A stretch of 18,437 nucleotides of DNA. Source: Candolleomyces eurysporus (Eukaryota > Basidiomycota > Agaricomycetes > Agaricales > Psathyrellaceae). A program made the position numbers and the translations under genes. The notes beneath the pieces were generated by a model. That model was given only the letters and a program-made list of their open reading frames with translations. It was not told the DNA's origin and ran no database searches. The stretch spans positions 1 through 18,437 of the forward strand of contig JANBPK010001161.1 of assembly GCA_027579435.1 (NCBI GenBank). Direction: 5' to 3'. Shown here piece by piece: positions 1 through 9,104 of this stretch. Every line of letters starts with the position of its first letter. Position 1 is the first letter of the stretch.

Positions 1-359
1 ATCAGCTACTTCACGAAGACCTCCACTTAGCAATGTCAGGGTGAATTNCCCTTGTAGTACGCATAACTCCCCACNTGATATCGTCCCTCACCAGGTCAGG
101 CATATCAGGTAGCTTTGATTCTAGTTGTAGCTGNTTTCAGATACGTTCACAAGGCCTTCACAAACTTAAAGTACTGTTGTAGAACCGTCTTACTTGTCTT
201 TCTTGTCTCTGCTAGGTAGTCTGCTTAGTTGGCAGCCAGGGAAAGCTCCAAATCTATAGTTCCCAACTTCACGAAGATCTTCTTTACACATAAGTCAGTT
301 CATGAACATTAAGAACAAGTTCGCGAATTTTATAGGGTGTTCGCGCACTCAGCGCATCA
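1..359. repeat. 3' part of a diverged LTR (family LTR-B), cut by the window edge
   Basis: This stretch aligns by eye with the last ~360 bases of the two complete 1.35-kb repeats at 1467-2828 and 6396-7745. Shared landmarks in the same order are a cttcacgaagac-type motif, 'gtcagggtgaatt', 'ccaggtcaggca', 'agaaccgtcttact', 'gtctgcttagttggcag' and a terminal 'agcgcatca'. It is clearly more diverged from the two complete copies than they are from each other, so it is an older insertion or a related subfamily. It ends with CA at 359, and LINE coding sequence begins immediately after. The left end and any target duplication are outside the window. Confidence 0.85.
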
Positions 360-693
360 ACGGGTCAAAAGCAACCCCTTCAAAGTCACAAGAGAAGTCA
401 GACAAGGAGATCCACTCCCCTGCCTACTCTTCAACCTTGCCATCAAATCCCTAGCATGTATGCTACAAAACTCAAACCTTGAAGGCTTCAGAATATACAA
501 AGACATAGACTGGATAATAACCACCCTCTTTGCAGACAATGCTACTGTATACCTATCCAAAACAACAGCCTCCAAGAACTAGAAGAAATCCTCAAAAAAT
601 GGTGCTCGGCCTCCAGAGCCAGATTCAACATAGATAAGACAGAAATAATCCCAGTTGGCAACCCCAACTTCCAAGCCAACCTCATCAGAGAAT
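360..693 (+). pseudogene. LINE (non-LTR retrotransposon) reverse transcriptase remnant
   Basis: Translation gives the signature block of a non-LTR reverse transcriptase: SNPFKVTREVRQGDPL, CLLFNLAIKSLACML, then LFADNATVYL where a functional enzyme has FADD. The frame is lost near 565-580 and continues in another frame as LQELEEILKKWCSASRARFN followed by DKTEIIPVGNPN, the usual sequence after the catalytic block. Upstream domains (endonuclease, N-terminal reverse transcriptase) are absent because LTR-B sequence abuts at 359. The fragment stops at about 690, before the KDZ-type sequence. It is dead: truncated at both ends, frameshifted and with the second catalytic Asp changed to Asn (codon 538-540). 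Family placement is firm; the exact clade cannot be fixed from this much sequence. Confidence 0.85.
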
Positions 694-746
694 GTGAGTG
701 TGCATTCTTTTGTGGTGTGATCCATCTAACACAACTCTTTCCCCAG

Positions 747-1466
747 TTGCAAGCATTTAATTGGGGTGAGGGACCTCAGCCTCCATCCCACCAACTTGCA
801 AAATGCGGAGTTATTGGAGGGGGCCAATTCAGTGAAGGGCAAGTTTCAGGGCTGGGAGAAATTACAGTTGGTGTATATGCCCACCATAATCCCTCATCAA
901 CAATCATTGGGCAAGGAGGCCAGGGCTGGGACGTACAATGTCAAGGATATCCAGCTGTTCCTGCCTTCTGAGATAGTAGGGAAGATCTCATTGCCGGACC
1001 GCCTTGCACACCACAAATTTCAGTATTGGCCTGCCCAAGCTCACACAACGCTTTGCAGTCTGAAAGAGGAGATCATTATGCGTACACATATGATCAATTT
1101 GAAGAAGAAATATACCCATGGAATGGGCCAAATGATGCGCAGTAACGTGAAAATCCAGTCCACAGGTCAGAGCATCCGAGACATCGCCGCCAAGTATCGG
1201 ACAATTCGCCTCAAGCTGGTTGCACTTTCACATGTTGTGGGCAACACATCATGGATGGAAACATTCTGAGAGCTAAAGGATGGTGATATACGCAGTTTGA
1301 CTTCACAGGAGATAGATGACGAGAGGAGCAGGAGGCTGCAGCTGGGTGAGGGTCATAGGAAAATCACTTGGATTTGGATGGTGGTGAAGCCTAAGGGGAA
1401 GGAGGGCAAGACCTCTGACACCAGAGGGCATGGGCAGAGCACAGGGGGACCTGGGGATGATGGCAC
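747..1466 (+). pseudogene. C-terminal remnant of a KDZ-type DNA transposase
   Basis: One frame runs from an acceptor-like 'tttccccag' (ending at 746) to the LTR-B boundary, with a single TGA at 1267-1269. It reads GVRDLSLHPTNLQNAELLEG, GWEKLQLVYMP, LPSEI, then a charged helical stretch (KKKYTHGMGQMMRSN, AAKYRTIRLKLVALS), GNTSWMETF, the stop, ELKDGDIRSLT and KITWIWMV. The order 'helical basic stretch, W-containing turn, LxDxDIRxLT, SWIW-like motif' is what I know from the C-terminal end of Kyakuja-Dileera-Zisupton transposases of agaricomycetes. The RNase H-like catalytic core and the CxC zinc domains are not in the window. A GTGAGT-like site at ~695 and the acceptor at 745-746 may be the edges of an old intron. 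The LTR-B copy at 1467 cuts off the extreme C terminus. The assignment rests on recall of the family pattern, not on a search. Confidence 0.6.
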
Positions 1467-2828
1467 TGATGTGCAGGTAGCGAACTAGGGCTCTCTAACC
1501 AACAAAACTATAGAACTCAAACACACACACACAACCACAATAACACAACACACCAAATACTGTCGCNAAAGATAAAGGCGGGCAAGGGGTATAGGTAAAA
1601 GCTCTAAGTCGAGTCGACAGAGGCTTCTAGAACTCTTCTTGTACAATTGCAAGTTCGAGGGGGAGCTAAGGCTCAACCAGCAACGATAGAAATGCTTCAC
1701 GAAGTGACTTTGCTAACACACAGTAAGGTTTGAGATACACGATAGATAACTTCGCGAACAGAGAACACGGTCTCAAGCAACTTTAACGCAAGAACAATTC
1801 GATGATACGCAAGCGACACAACTCTGATTGACNTTCGTGAACTTAAACACTCTTTTCTCGGTAACAGATGGCTCTCGTAGATTCCTGGGCACACGGTCCC
1901 GACGCGAAATACAAACGCTAGCTACCCGCTAATACTATAATAGATAAAAGAAAGACGTAGATATAGGCAATTATTGTTTGGCAATCAGACAGAGAAACAA
2001 ATAGATGACAGAGACAGAGAGAGACAAGAAACACAATCACATGAGGGTAGCGAAGGCCAAGAGTTGAGTCTCGAACCATAGAACGCAGCCCAGGCGCTTT
2101 GCGAACCTGTTCTGGACGCGGCTGTTATCGAGTCCGCATGGATATTCACTGAGGATTGCTTCCGGAGAGCGCGCTCTTCCGTTCGCGCACCTAATCCAAC
2201 GAATTGATCCGAGTTTTGGGTGCTTGGCTCTACCAAGCCATACTGCTTCACTACTCTGCTAACTCTTTCTTTCTCNTTGGCTATGGACANGGCTGACTGA
2301 GCTTCGGATGGATGACCACATAAGTCTTTAGTCGTACTTTCCAGTTTTCCGAGCAGGTTCACGAACTTCGGATTAGCTGTCCGATATTGATCACTGCTTC
2401 CGTTCCTTCCAATTCGGGTCACGTCAACGCTTATTGACTTAGCGGATCGCTCATCAATTCTCGAAGCCACCGGCTGCTTTGTGAAGTCTTCNTGCTTAGC
2501 GAATGTCAGGGCGAATTCCCTTGGAATGTGCACAACTCCCTCTAGCATCGTACCTCGCCAGGTCAGGCATGCTAGTTAGACTTCGAATAGTATGACTGCG
2601 TTTCGGATATGTTTGCGAGACCTTCATGAACTTAAAGTGTCGTCGCAGAACCGTCTTACTCAACATTCTTTCGTGCTCTAGGGCGTCTGCTTAGTTGACA
2701 GTCAGGGATAACTCCAACTCTTATATTTCTCGTCCTTCAAGAAGATCTCGTTAATTATCTACGTCGGTTCGCAAACTTTACAAATAGATTTGCAAATTTG
2801 AGAGGGTGTCTACGCAGACGGCGTATCA
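1467..2828. repeat. Complete LTR-B copy (left), 1362 bp
   Basis: A direct repeat of 6396-7745. It opens TGATGTGCAG and closes GCGTATCA, so the ends form the short inverted repeat TGAT/ATCA typical of LTRs. Matching landmarks run along its whole length: 'ctctctaaccaacaaaacta' near the start, 'agatggctctcgtagattcc' at ~1865 and ~6789, and 'aacttaaagtgtcg' near the end. The flanks do not match: 'gcac' and KDZ-type sequence on the left, 'aagg' and gypsy pol on the right. This is therefore not a clean solo insertion but a rearranged junction. The open frames inside it on the minus strand are unsupported. A short CA microsatellite lies near 1518-1535. Confidence 0.9.
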
Positions 2829-3503
2829 AAGGAGATGGAGGTTATCGGGGAGGTAGATTCGGTTCTGGAAAAGAAGGATGATTCCATGTTTCGTGGGGTA
2901 CAATCTCCAATCAGGACTGGAAGTATCTATGTTTTTCAGTTTAGTGAGGGCTTCTCGGGCTTTGTGGTCAAGGGTGTCGATGGATGCAATGGTCTTTAGG
3001 AGGGTGTCGTCATACATCCTTTGTTGTTGGTCGAGTTTCAGGGTGTTGATGAAAAGATTCGGGGGAAGGAGAATAGTTTCTTCTTTGTCTTCTTCTTCGG
3101 GATGATGGTCTGGTCTTCGTGAGAGAGCATCAGGTTGAACCATGGTCGGTCCTTTCTGATGTTCTAGAACATAATTGTATTCCTCTAGTTCCAAAATCCA
3201 TCGTCATTGTCGTTGGTCGAGTCGTTGAGGTTGTCGGAAAAAGGTGAGATTCTGATGATCAGTAATGATCATCACTGGGTGTTGAGATCTGTGAAGATAG
3301 TGTTGCCAGGTACAAAGTGCGTGAATAATCGCGAGTAATTCTCTGTCGTAGATTTGATAGTTCTTTTCCCCAGGGGCGAAAGTTTTGGAAATGAACGCGA
3401 TTGGATGCTTGTCGCCGTTTGAGTCTTCTTGCATTAGCACTGCCCCTGTTGCATGTTTAGAGGCGTCAGCTTCAATAAAGAAGGGTCTTGACTGATCGGG
3501 CAT
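2829..3503 (-). pseudogene. Gypsy pol: RNase H domain and linker to integrase, truncated
   Basis: The minus strand carries the Ty3/gypsy RNase H domain. It starts DQSRPFFIEADASKHATGAV with the first acidic residue, followed by FISKTFAPGEKNYQIYDREL with the Glu and ITDHQNLTFF with the next Asp. After a small frame break near 3200 it continues as LELEEYNYVLEHQKGP and DALSRRPDHH, the normal RNase H tail. The linker then reaches GIILLFQNRIYLPDNLHLL, which in this family lies just before the HHCC zinc finger of integrase. LTR-B sequence begins exactly there (2828), so zinc finger, DDE core and chromodomain are missing. The domain is recognisable but cannot belong to an autonomous element. Confidence 0.9.
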
Positions 3504-4588
3504 CCTGAGAACTGGTTCTTGAGTGAAGCAAAGTTTGAGGGTATCAGAGGCTTCTTGAGTGGCCTCAGTCCATTCAAAGGGTTTGTTTTCTTGAGAAGAT
3601 CATTCAGGGGTCCGGCAAGGTCAGAGTAATGATAGATGAACTTCCGGTAGAAGTTTCCAAATCCTAAAAACGACCGGACTTGTTTGACGTTGGTGGGAAC
3701 AGGCCAATCTCTGATTCCTTTCAATTTGGTAGGGTCCATCATGAGTTTGCCTGGTTTGACGATCATTCCTAAAAAGTCGATTTTCTGGGTTTCAAAGGTG
3801 CATTTTTCGGGTTTCAGGAATAGATCATTTGATCGGAGTTTCTGGAGTACATGAAGAGTGAGGGATCGGAGTTGTTCGAGGGTGTCGGCAAAGATGAGAA
3901 TATTGTTGATGTAAACAACCACAAGCCCTTTGCAAATTTCTTCTTTGAAGATAGAGTCCATCATAGACTGGAAGGTTGCCGGGGAATTGCAAAGACCAAA
4001 GAACATTACGGTGGGTTCGAAAAGTCCACGATTTGTGACGAAAGCGGCCTTCCATTCGTCTCCTTCTTTGATTTGTACATTGTTGTATCCCCATTGTACG
4101 TCCATCTTGGTAAAATATTTCGCATTTTTGAGTTTGTCGAGGAGATCGGAGATCAGGGGTAGCGGGTAAGTGTTTCGAATGGTATGTTCATTGACATATC
4201 ACTAATCTTGACATGGCTGTAAAGAGCCATCTTTTTTGGCAACAAAGAAAAATGGTGCTGCTTGTGGTGACTTTGATGGGATAATATATCCTTTTTCAAG
4301 GTTTTCTTTCAGGAATTTATCCAGTTCTTTGGTTTCTTTTGGTGAGAGACTATAAGTCTTGCCAATCTTCAGGATAAAATCGGGTTTCAGATCCATTCGA
4401 TGATTGTAAGGTCTTCTAGCTGGGAATTGAGTAGTGACCTTCTTGTCGAAGAGGTCTAGATATTTGTGATAGAGTGTCGGTACCTGTTCTTCAAGGGGTT
4501 TTTCTTCTTTCTTTTCTTTGTGTACCTGGGCAAGGGTCTGAGAAGTCGTGATTTTTGTTCTGATGGGAATGGAGTTCGGGTGTTTCAA
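3434..4588 (-). pseudogene. Gypsy pol: reverse transcriptase domain, inactivated
   Basis: The frame begins with the connection from protease (YHKYLDLFDKK, FPARRPYNHRMDLKP) and enters the reverse transcriptase at KGYIIPSKSPQAAPFFFVAK followed by KDGSLQPCQD. Two adjacent stops (TAG TGA at about 4204-4199) follow, after which the same frame resumes as YVNEHTIRNTYPLPLISDLL, FTKMDVQWGYNNV, GLCNSPATFQSMMDSIF and then VVVYINNILIF. The invariant Y-x-D-D of the active site is Y-I-N-N here (codons 3907-3902); both Asp codons could have arisen by G-to-A changes. The thumb and connection regions are present (FLGMIVKPGKLMMDP, WPVPTNVKQVRSFLGFGNFY). Length and motif order are those of a Ty3/gypsy enzyme. 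The first catalytic Asp (KMDV) is kept, but two stops plus YINN make it inactive. Confidence 0.92.
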
Positions 4589-5026
4589 GGGGAAGGTAAT
4601 TGGTTCTTTTCTCCAAAGGAGGGTCTTCTTTTCCCAGTCGATGTTTGGGTTTTCTTTTCACAGCCATGGAAGACCAAGAATGATTGATTCTTTGCCCAAC
4701 CCAGTGATTAGGAACTTGGTTCGCTTGGTTTGTCTGTTGATAGTGATCATTAGTTGAGTGAACATGGTGATTTGTCCTTGTTTGTTCAGGGTTCCGTCTA
4801 TGTTGAAAACTTCTATTGGTTTTGGGAGTTTTGTAAGGGGAGTCGGTGTTGTTGGGCGAGCTTGGTGTCCATAAAAATTCCGCCCACTCCGCAGTCAACA
4901 AGGGAGCAAACACTGATGATTTCTTTTCTGGTTAGGCCATTCTTGGTAAAGGTCAACGGGATGTGCATAGATTTATTGTCCATCTCAGCTATCAATACCG
5001 ATCAAATAGTTGTAGGAGATACATAA
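4589..5026 (-). pseudogene. Gypsy pol: aspartic protease region, degraded
   Basis: Downstream of the gag stop the minus strand reads IAEMDNKSMHIPLTF, then ISVCSLVDCGVGGIFMD. This corresponds to the retropepsin active site, normally D-S/T-G-A followed by a hydrophobic-Phe-hydrophobic-Asp block; here the Ser/Thr position is Cys and the Ala is Val. The frame then slips (open frames 4995-4813 and 4913-4491 overlap). Text consistent with the protease C-terminal half (FLITGLGKESIILGLPWL) appears in a third frame around 4640-4720. The active-site Asp is present, but the frame is not continuous. Position between gag and reverse transcriptase agrees with the standard gag-pr-rt-rh order. Confidence 0.75.
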
Positions 5027-5090
5027 GAGGAAATTGTCCAGGGTCTAACCAGAATAGACAGGGATTGTAAAGGAGAGCTAGACATCAGAC

Positions 5091-6395
5091 CTAGTCTCCA
5101 GTGGGAAAATCCTGAGGCAAAGAGGATTCCCTGTTGGTGGATCGTTCAAAAGGGGAAGAAGTCCAGGCTTCATGAAAAGTATCAAAATCTTGATTGGTCA
5201 TGTTGTTCAGCATTTGGCGGATATAGGTATCGAATTTCTTGGGTTCCCATTTCTTGGGCTCTTCTTTCTTCTGATATGAGGGTGGGTTGTTGGTTCGGTT
5301 CAGAGGCGATTGATGAGTCTGAGGAATTGTCCCTTGGGAAGGTCGATTGTAGGCGGGTTTAGGTTTCAGGCAGTCGCGGGACATATGTCCTTGGACTTTG
5401 CAGAAGAAACATCTCCCTTCTTTCATAAGTTGCCGTCGTTCTGCATCGGTGAGTCGAGAGATTGTGGTGGAGGGGTTTCGGGGGAGAGAGATCTTCTTTA
5501 CGTTGGTCTTCGGGAGAACAGAGATTGTTTTTGGGTTGTTGAGTCTCCATTGCTGATCGTGAGCGATGGCTCGGGTAATCCATTCTGCCCAGCTTTCTGG
5601 GGCATCTTTTTTGTTTTCGACCTCTTTCCGGAGAGGAGCATTCAACCCGTCCTTGTAAAGATCTCTGAGTATGATGTTGTCTGTAGCGTTCTTGACTCCT
5701 GAAGACTTCAGATTTCCTTGGGCGGCGAGGAGTCTGAAACGAGTAGTGTAGTCGATGGCGGACATTCCGGTTTGCTTGAGTTTAAACAGTTCTCGTCGAG
5801 CAACTGGTTCATTGTAGACTTCGGCAAAGGCTTTTTTGAGATCAGTGGAAAAGGTGGAAAAGAGTCCGTAGTTGATTTTCCAGTGGAATCGGTCTTCTCC
5901 CTGATCCATTGAGTTTTCCAGAGGAGAGCTTCTCTGGAGGTCATGTAGGAGATGACGTAAACGATTTTCTTGACGTCGGAGTCATAGATCTTGCTGTTGA
6001 TATCCAGATAAAGTATCCATTTGTTCTTCCATGCGGCAAATCGGGAACGATCTCCATTATATTTGGAGGTTTTGTTGATCTGAATTTCCTTGGCAGACAT
6101 GTTGTCGGTGATGTTTTCTTCTTGTTCTGGAAAGTTTTTGGCGAATCGAGATTCCCACTTTCCGGTGGAGACATTGAGTCGATGGGGACAGGGTTGTATG
6201 GTGCAGTTGTAGAGAGATTTATTGGTGCCTTTGTGACAATCAATGAGTTCTTTGGTATCAAAACGGTGTCTGTTGGATTCAGTGCAGCGATATTCTGGGT
6301 GAGATCTGTTTCTGGCGTGAGAAGCGTTGGCAGGATTGAAGATTTCGAAAGTTTTTCGAGAAGGTTCGTCAAGGGAAGAGAAGGTTTTGGTTCGG
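5091..6395 (-). pseudogene. Gypsy gag: capsid and zinc knuckle region
   Basis: From the high-coordinate end, one frame carries CTIQPCPHRLNV, then KEIQINKTSKYNGDRSRFAA and WKNKWILYLD, the start of a Ty3-type capsid (a 'Y-x-G-x-xx-x-x-W' block). A frameshift near 5880-5905 leads into LFSTFSTDLKKAFAEVYNEP, FKLKQTGMSAIDYTTRF, LYKDGLNAPLRKEV and WAEWITRAIAHDQQW. A zinc knuckle follows (CFFCKVQGHMSRDC, pattern CX2CX4HX4C), then a charged tail that stops at 5091. The knuckle and capsid helices are what Ty3/gypsy Gag uses to package RNA and form particles. A second open frame overlaps at 6372-5941; both are open where the right LTR-B copy abuts, so I cannot say which is original there. At least one frameshift makes this a pseudogene. 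Confidence 0.85.
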
Positions 6396-7745
6396 TGATG
6401 TGCAGATAGCGAACTAGAGCTCTCTAACCAACAAAACTATAGAACTCAAAAACACACACACAACCACAACAACACAACACACCAAATACCTTTGTGAAGA
6501 TAAAGGTGGGCAAGAGGTATAGGTAAAAGCTCTAAGTCAAGTTGACAGAGGCTTCTAGGACTCTTCTTGTACAATTGCAAGTTTGAGGGGGAGCTAAGGC
6601 TCAACCAGCAACGATAGAAATGCTTCGTGAAGCGACTTCGCTAACACACAGTAGGGTTCAAGATACGATGGATAACTTTGCGAACAGAGGACATGGCCTT
6701 GAGCAACTTTAACGCAAGAACGATTCGATAAAACGCAGGTGACACGACTCTGATTGACTTTGCAAACTTAAACACTCTTTCTTGAAAACAGATGGCTCTC
6801 GTAGATTCCTGGGAACACGGTCCCGACGCGAAATACAAACGCTAGCTACTCGCTAATGCTATAATAGATAAAACAAAGACGTATATATATGTAATTATTG
6901 TTTGGCAAATAGACAGAAAAACAAACAGATGACAGAGACAGAGAGAGATAAGAAACACAATCATATGAGGGTATTGAAGGCCGAGAGTTGAGTCTCAAAC
7001 TTTAGGACGCAGTCCAGGCTCTTTGCAAACCTGTTCTGGACGCGGCTGTCATTGAGTCCACATGGATATTCACCGAGGATTGCTCCCAGAGAGCTCGCCC
7101 TTCCGTTCGCAAACCCAACCCGATGAATTGATCCGAGTTTTGGGTACTTGGCTCCACCAAGCCACACTGCTTTACTGCTCTGCTGACTCTTTCCTTCTCT
7201 TGGCTGTAGACAGGCTGACTGAGCTCCGGGTTGATAACCACATAAGCTTTAGTCGTACTTTCCGGTTTTCCGAGCAGGTTCACAAACTTCGGATTAGCTG
7301 TCCAATATTGATCACTGCTTCCGTTCCTTCTAATTCTGGTCATGTCAACACTTATTGACTTAGCAGATCGCTCATCAATTCTCGAAGCCAGCTGCTTTGT
7401 GAAGTCTTCTGCTTAGCGAATGTCAGGGCGAATTCCCTTGTAATGTGCACAACTCCCTCTAGCATTGTACCTCGCCAGGTCAGGCATGCTAATTAGACTC
7501 CGAATAGTATGACTGCGTTTCAGATACGTTCGCGAGACCTTCATGAACTTAAAGTGTCGCCGCAGAACCGTCTTACTCAACGTTCTTTTGTTCTCTAGGG
7601 TGTCTGCTTAGTTGACAGTCAGGGCTAACTCCAACTCTTATATTTCCCTTCCTGCAATAAGATCTCTTTAATTATCGACGTCGATTCGCGAACTTTATGA
7701 ATAGATTTGCGAATTTGAGAGGGCGTCTACGCAGACGGCGTATCA
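6396..7745. repeat. Complete LTR-B copy (right), 1350 bp, solo LTR inside gag
   Basis: Same repeat as 1467-2828, in the same orientation, with termini TGATGTGCAG and GCGTATCA. The flanking four bases are TCGG (6392-6395) and TCAG (7746-7749), identical except for one G/A difference inside a CpG. That fits a 4-bp target-site duplication that has decayed. Minus-strand gag-type coding sequence lies on both sides, and the reading frame stays open when the repeat and one 4-bp copy are removed. I therefore read it as a solo LTR of another element inserted into gag. The 113-codon and 68-codon open frames inside it have no support. Confidence 0.8.
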
Positions 7746-8691
7746 TCAGTAAGGGCAGGGTTGAGTGGCGCAGTGATCCTTTCTGTATCCTTTTTCGATC
7801 CAACAATCTTTGGAGAACTTTTTCTCAAAAAGGTGAGCGTATCCTCAACAGGGTTCTTCCAGGGTAACCGGTCTGGAGGGGGCGGTTTGTTCGGGATGTT
7901 CTGGTGATTTGGTTTGTTCGGTTGGTTGTTTCTGGGGAGGAGGCTGGGTTTGCTCTATCGGTTGGGTTTCTGGAGCGGACTGGGTTTGCTCTNTTGGTTG
8001 GGTTTCTGGAGCAGATTGGGTTTGTTTTGTTGGTTGAGTTTNCTGGAGCGGATTCAGCTTGAGAAGTATCTTCCAATCCTTCCTTGTCGTCGTTGTTGTC
8101 TTTGGGTTCTTTAGTCAGTTTGGTTTGTTCAGGAGATTTCGATGGAACTTCTTTGATTGGTGACAAGGAAGGCTTGTTTAGATCTTTGATCTTCTTGTTA
8201 TCTTGATCGGGCGCAATATAATTCTCTTGAAGATGTTGAGAGACCGATTCTCTTCTTGGGCAAGGTTGTTCTAGGCAGATGAGCCAATCATTTTGTCGAT
8301 TAAAGTGGATGTCAACGGTGGTTGGGACGTGGAATGCATGTGAGTCGGAAGAGGAGCACTCGTAGGAGGGGGCGTTCTTGTTTCCGGCAAAGGAAATATT
8401 CTGATTGTCGCAGAGGACAAGTTCCGGTTCAGGAGGGGGAAGATCATTGGGATTGTCTTGATAGGGGCAAGGTTGAGTAGTGCAAAGTAGAAAGGTGCTT
8501 CCAATTTCGGTAATATTGGACAACTTAAGTAAAGAGAACCAATGAGGTACTTTGGCGCAATGGGGAAGAGTGGGGGNTAGAGGATCTGGATTGTTTTGGG
8601 GTAGGGTTCCTGGACGTTGCCTTCTTCTTCGAGGCAGTTTGGGTGATTGGTTTGCTTGATCCGAAAATTTTGATTGATTGTGATGCTCCCG
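7746..8691 (-). pseudogene. Gypsy gag, N-terminal Pro/Thr-rich and QPCP-motif region
   Basis: The minus strand is open from the first codon after a TAG at 8694-8692 to 7825. It continues after a +/-1 slip near 7860 in a neighbouring frame (PVEDTLTFLRKSSPKIVG, KDTERITAPLNPALTD) up to the LTR-B boundary. It contains a basic stretch (PKLPRRRRQRPGTLPQ) and two copies of a short Cys motif (LLCTTQPCPYQ and LICLEQPCPRR). It also has a repetitive Asn/Thr/Pro-rich part with three or four copies of an ANPVRSRNPTDR-like unit at about 7940-8060. The same QPCP motif occurs a third time across the LTR-B insertion (CTIQPCPHR, about 6205), which ties the two halves together. I know no function for the motif. 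The true start codon is not identifiable; two Ns fall in the repeat part. Confidence 0.65.
7935..8065 (-). repeat. Short tandem repeat in the gag N-terminal region
   Basis: On the plus strand the unit 'ggttgggtttctggagcgga' with a spacer of the type 'ctgggtttgctct' recurs about three times between 7935 and 8065, with small differences and two Ns. On the coding strand it encodes an NPxxRANPxRSR-like repeat. It is probably a replication-slippage array within a disordered part of Gag. Confidence 0.7.
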
Positions 8692-9104
8692 CTAGACAGT
8701 GGGTGCGATGATGGGAGAGCTTGTTCTTCTGTTATGCGTCAAGGTCAGAACCTTGGGGCTAACGACTGGTCTTCGGTTTCGGAGATGGAATATGAGTTTG
8801 TCTTGGTAGTGAACGATGGAGAGAAGTTGTCCTTGGATGAGAGAAAAGTGTCCGTCGTTCCTGATAATCAATATATGTCGGGTACTCGACAGGATAATAG
8901 ATACCCCCCTGTCAGAGCCACTAAGTGGATGTCCTGGCCAACTGAATTGACCAAAGTGTTGGGTCTGGTTTCAAGGACGAGACCGGCGGAGGCATTGAGG
9001 AACGAGGAATGAGCAAAGAGTCGTTGGCGGCAGGGTGCTCCTTCACGTCGTACGGTGACTTTGATTTGGGTGATTCGGGTTCAATGAGTTGTGGTTTTCC
9101 AGAT
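8692..9104 (-). other. Non-coding leader between candidate LTR and gag of element A
   Basis: No convincing gene is seen on either strand. A plus-strand open frame at 8674-9012 shows no recognisable motif and is probably chance. On the minus strand this stretch would be the leader between the candidate 5' LTR (9467-9105) and the gag open frame. Stops interrupt the gag frame at 8692-8694. Confidence 0.4.
9088..9101 (-). promoter_or_regulatory. Possible primer-binding site of element A
   Basis: On the minus strand, three bases after the CA end of the candidate LTR, the sequence reads TGGAAAACCACAAC. Retrotransposon primer-binding sites start with TGG (complement of the tRNA CCA end) within a few bases of the 5' LTR. 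I cannot name a matching tRNA, so this rests on position and the TGG only. Confidence 0.25.

Noticed and set aside
1985..2548. 187-codon minus-strand ORF inside LTR-B
   Set aside because: The frame is broken in the other copy and no motif is seen; chance openness in a repeat.
5909..6409. 166-codon plus-strand ORF opposite gag
   Set aside because: Shadow of the minus-strand gag; capsid motifs are on the other strand.
1467..7745. Full-length LTR retrotransposon bounded by the two 1.35-kb repeats
   Set aside because: No integrase, no primer-binding site or polypurine tract at the repeat edges, no matching target duplication outside the pair, and gag sequence continues beyond the right repeat.
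8674..9012. 112-codon plus-strand ORF
   Set aside because: No recognisable motif, lies in the leader region of element A; composition does not suggest coding.
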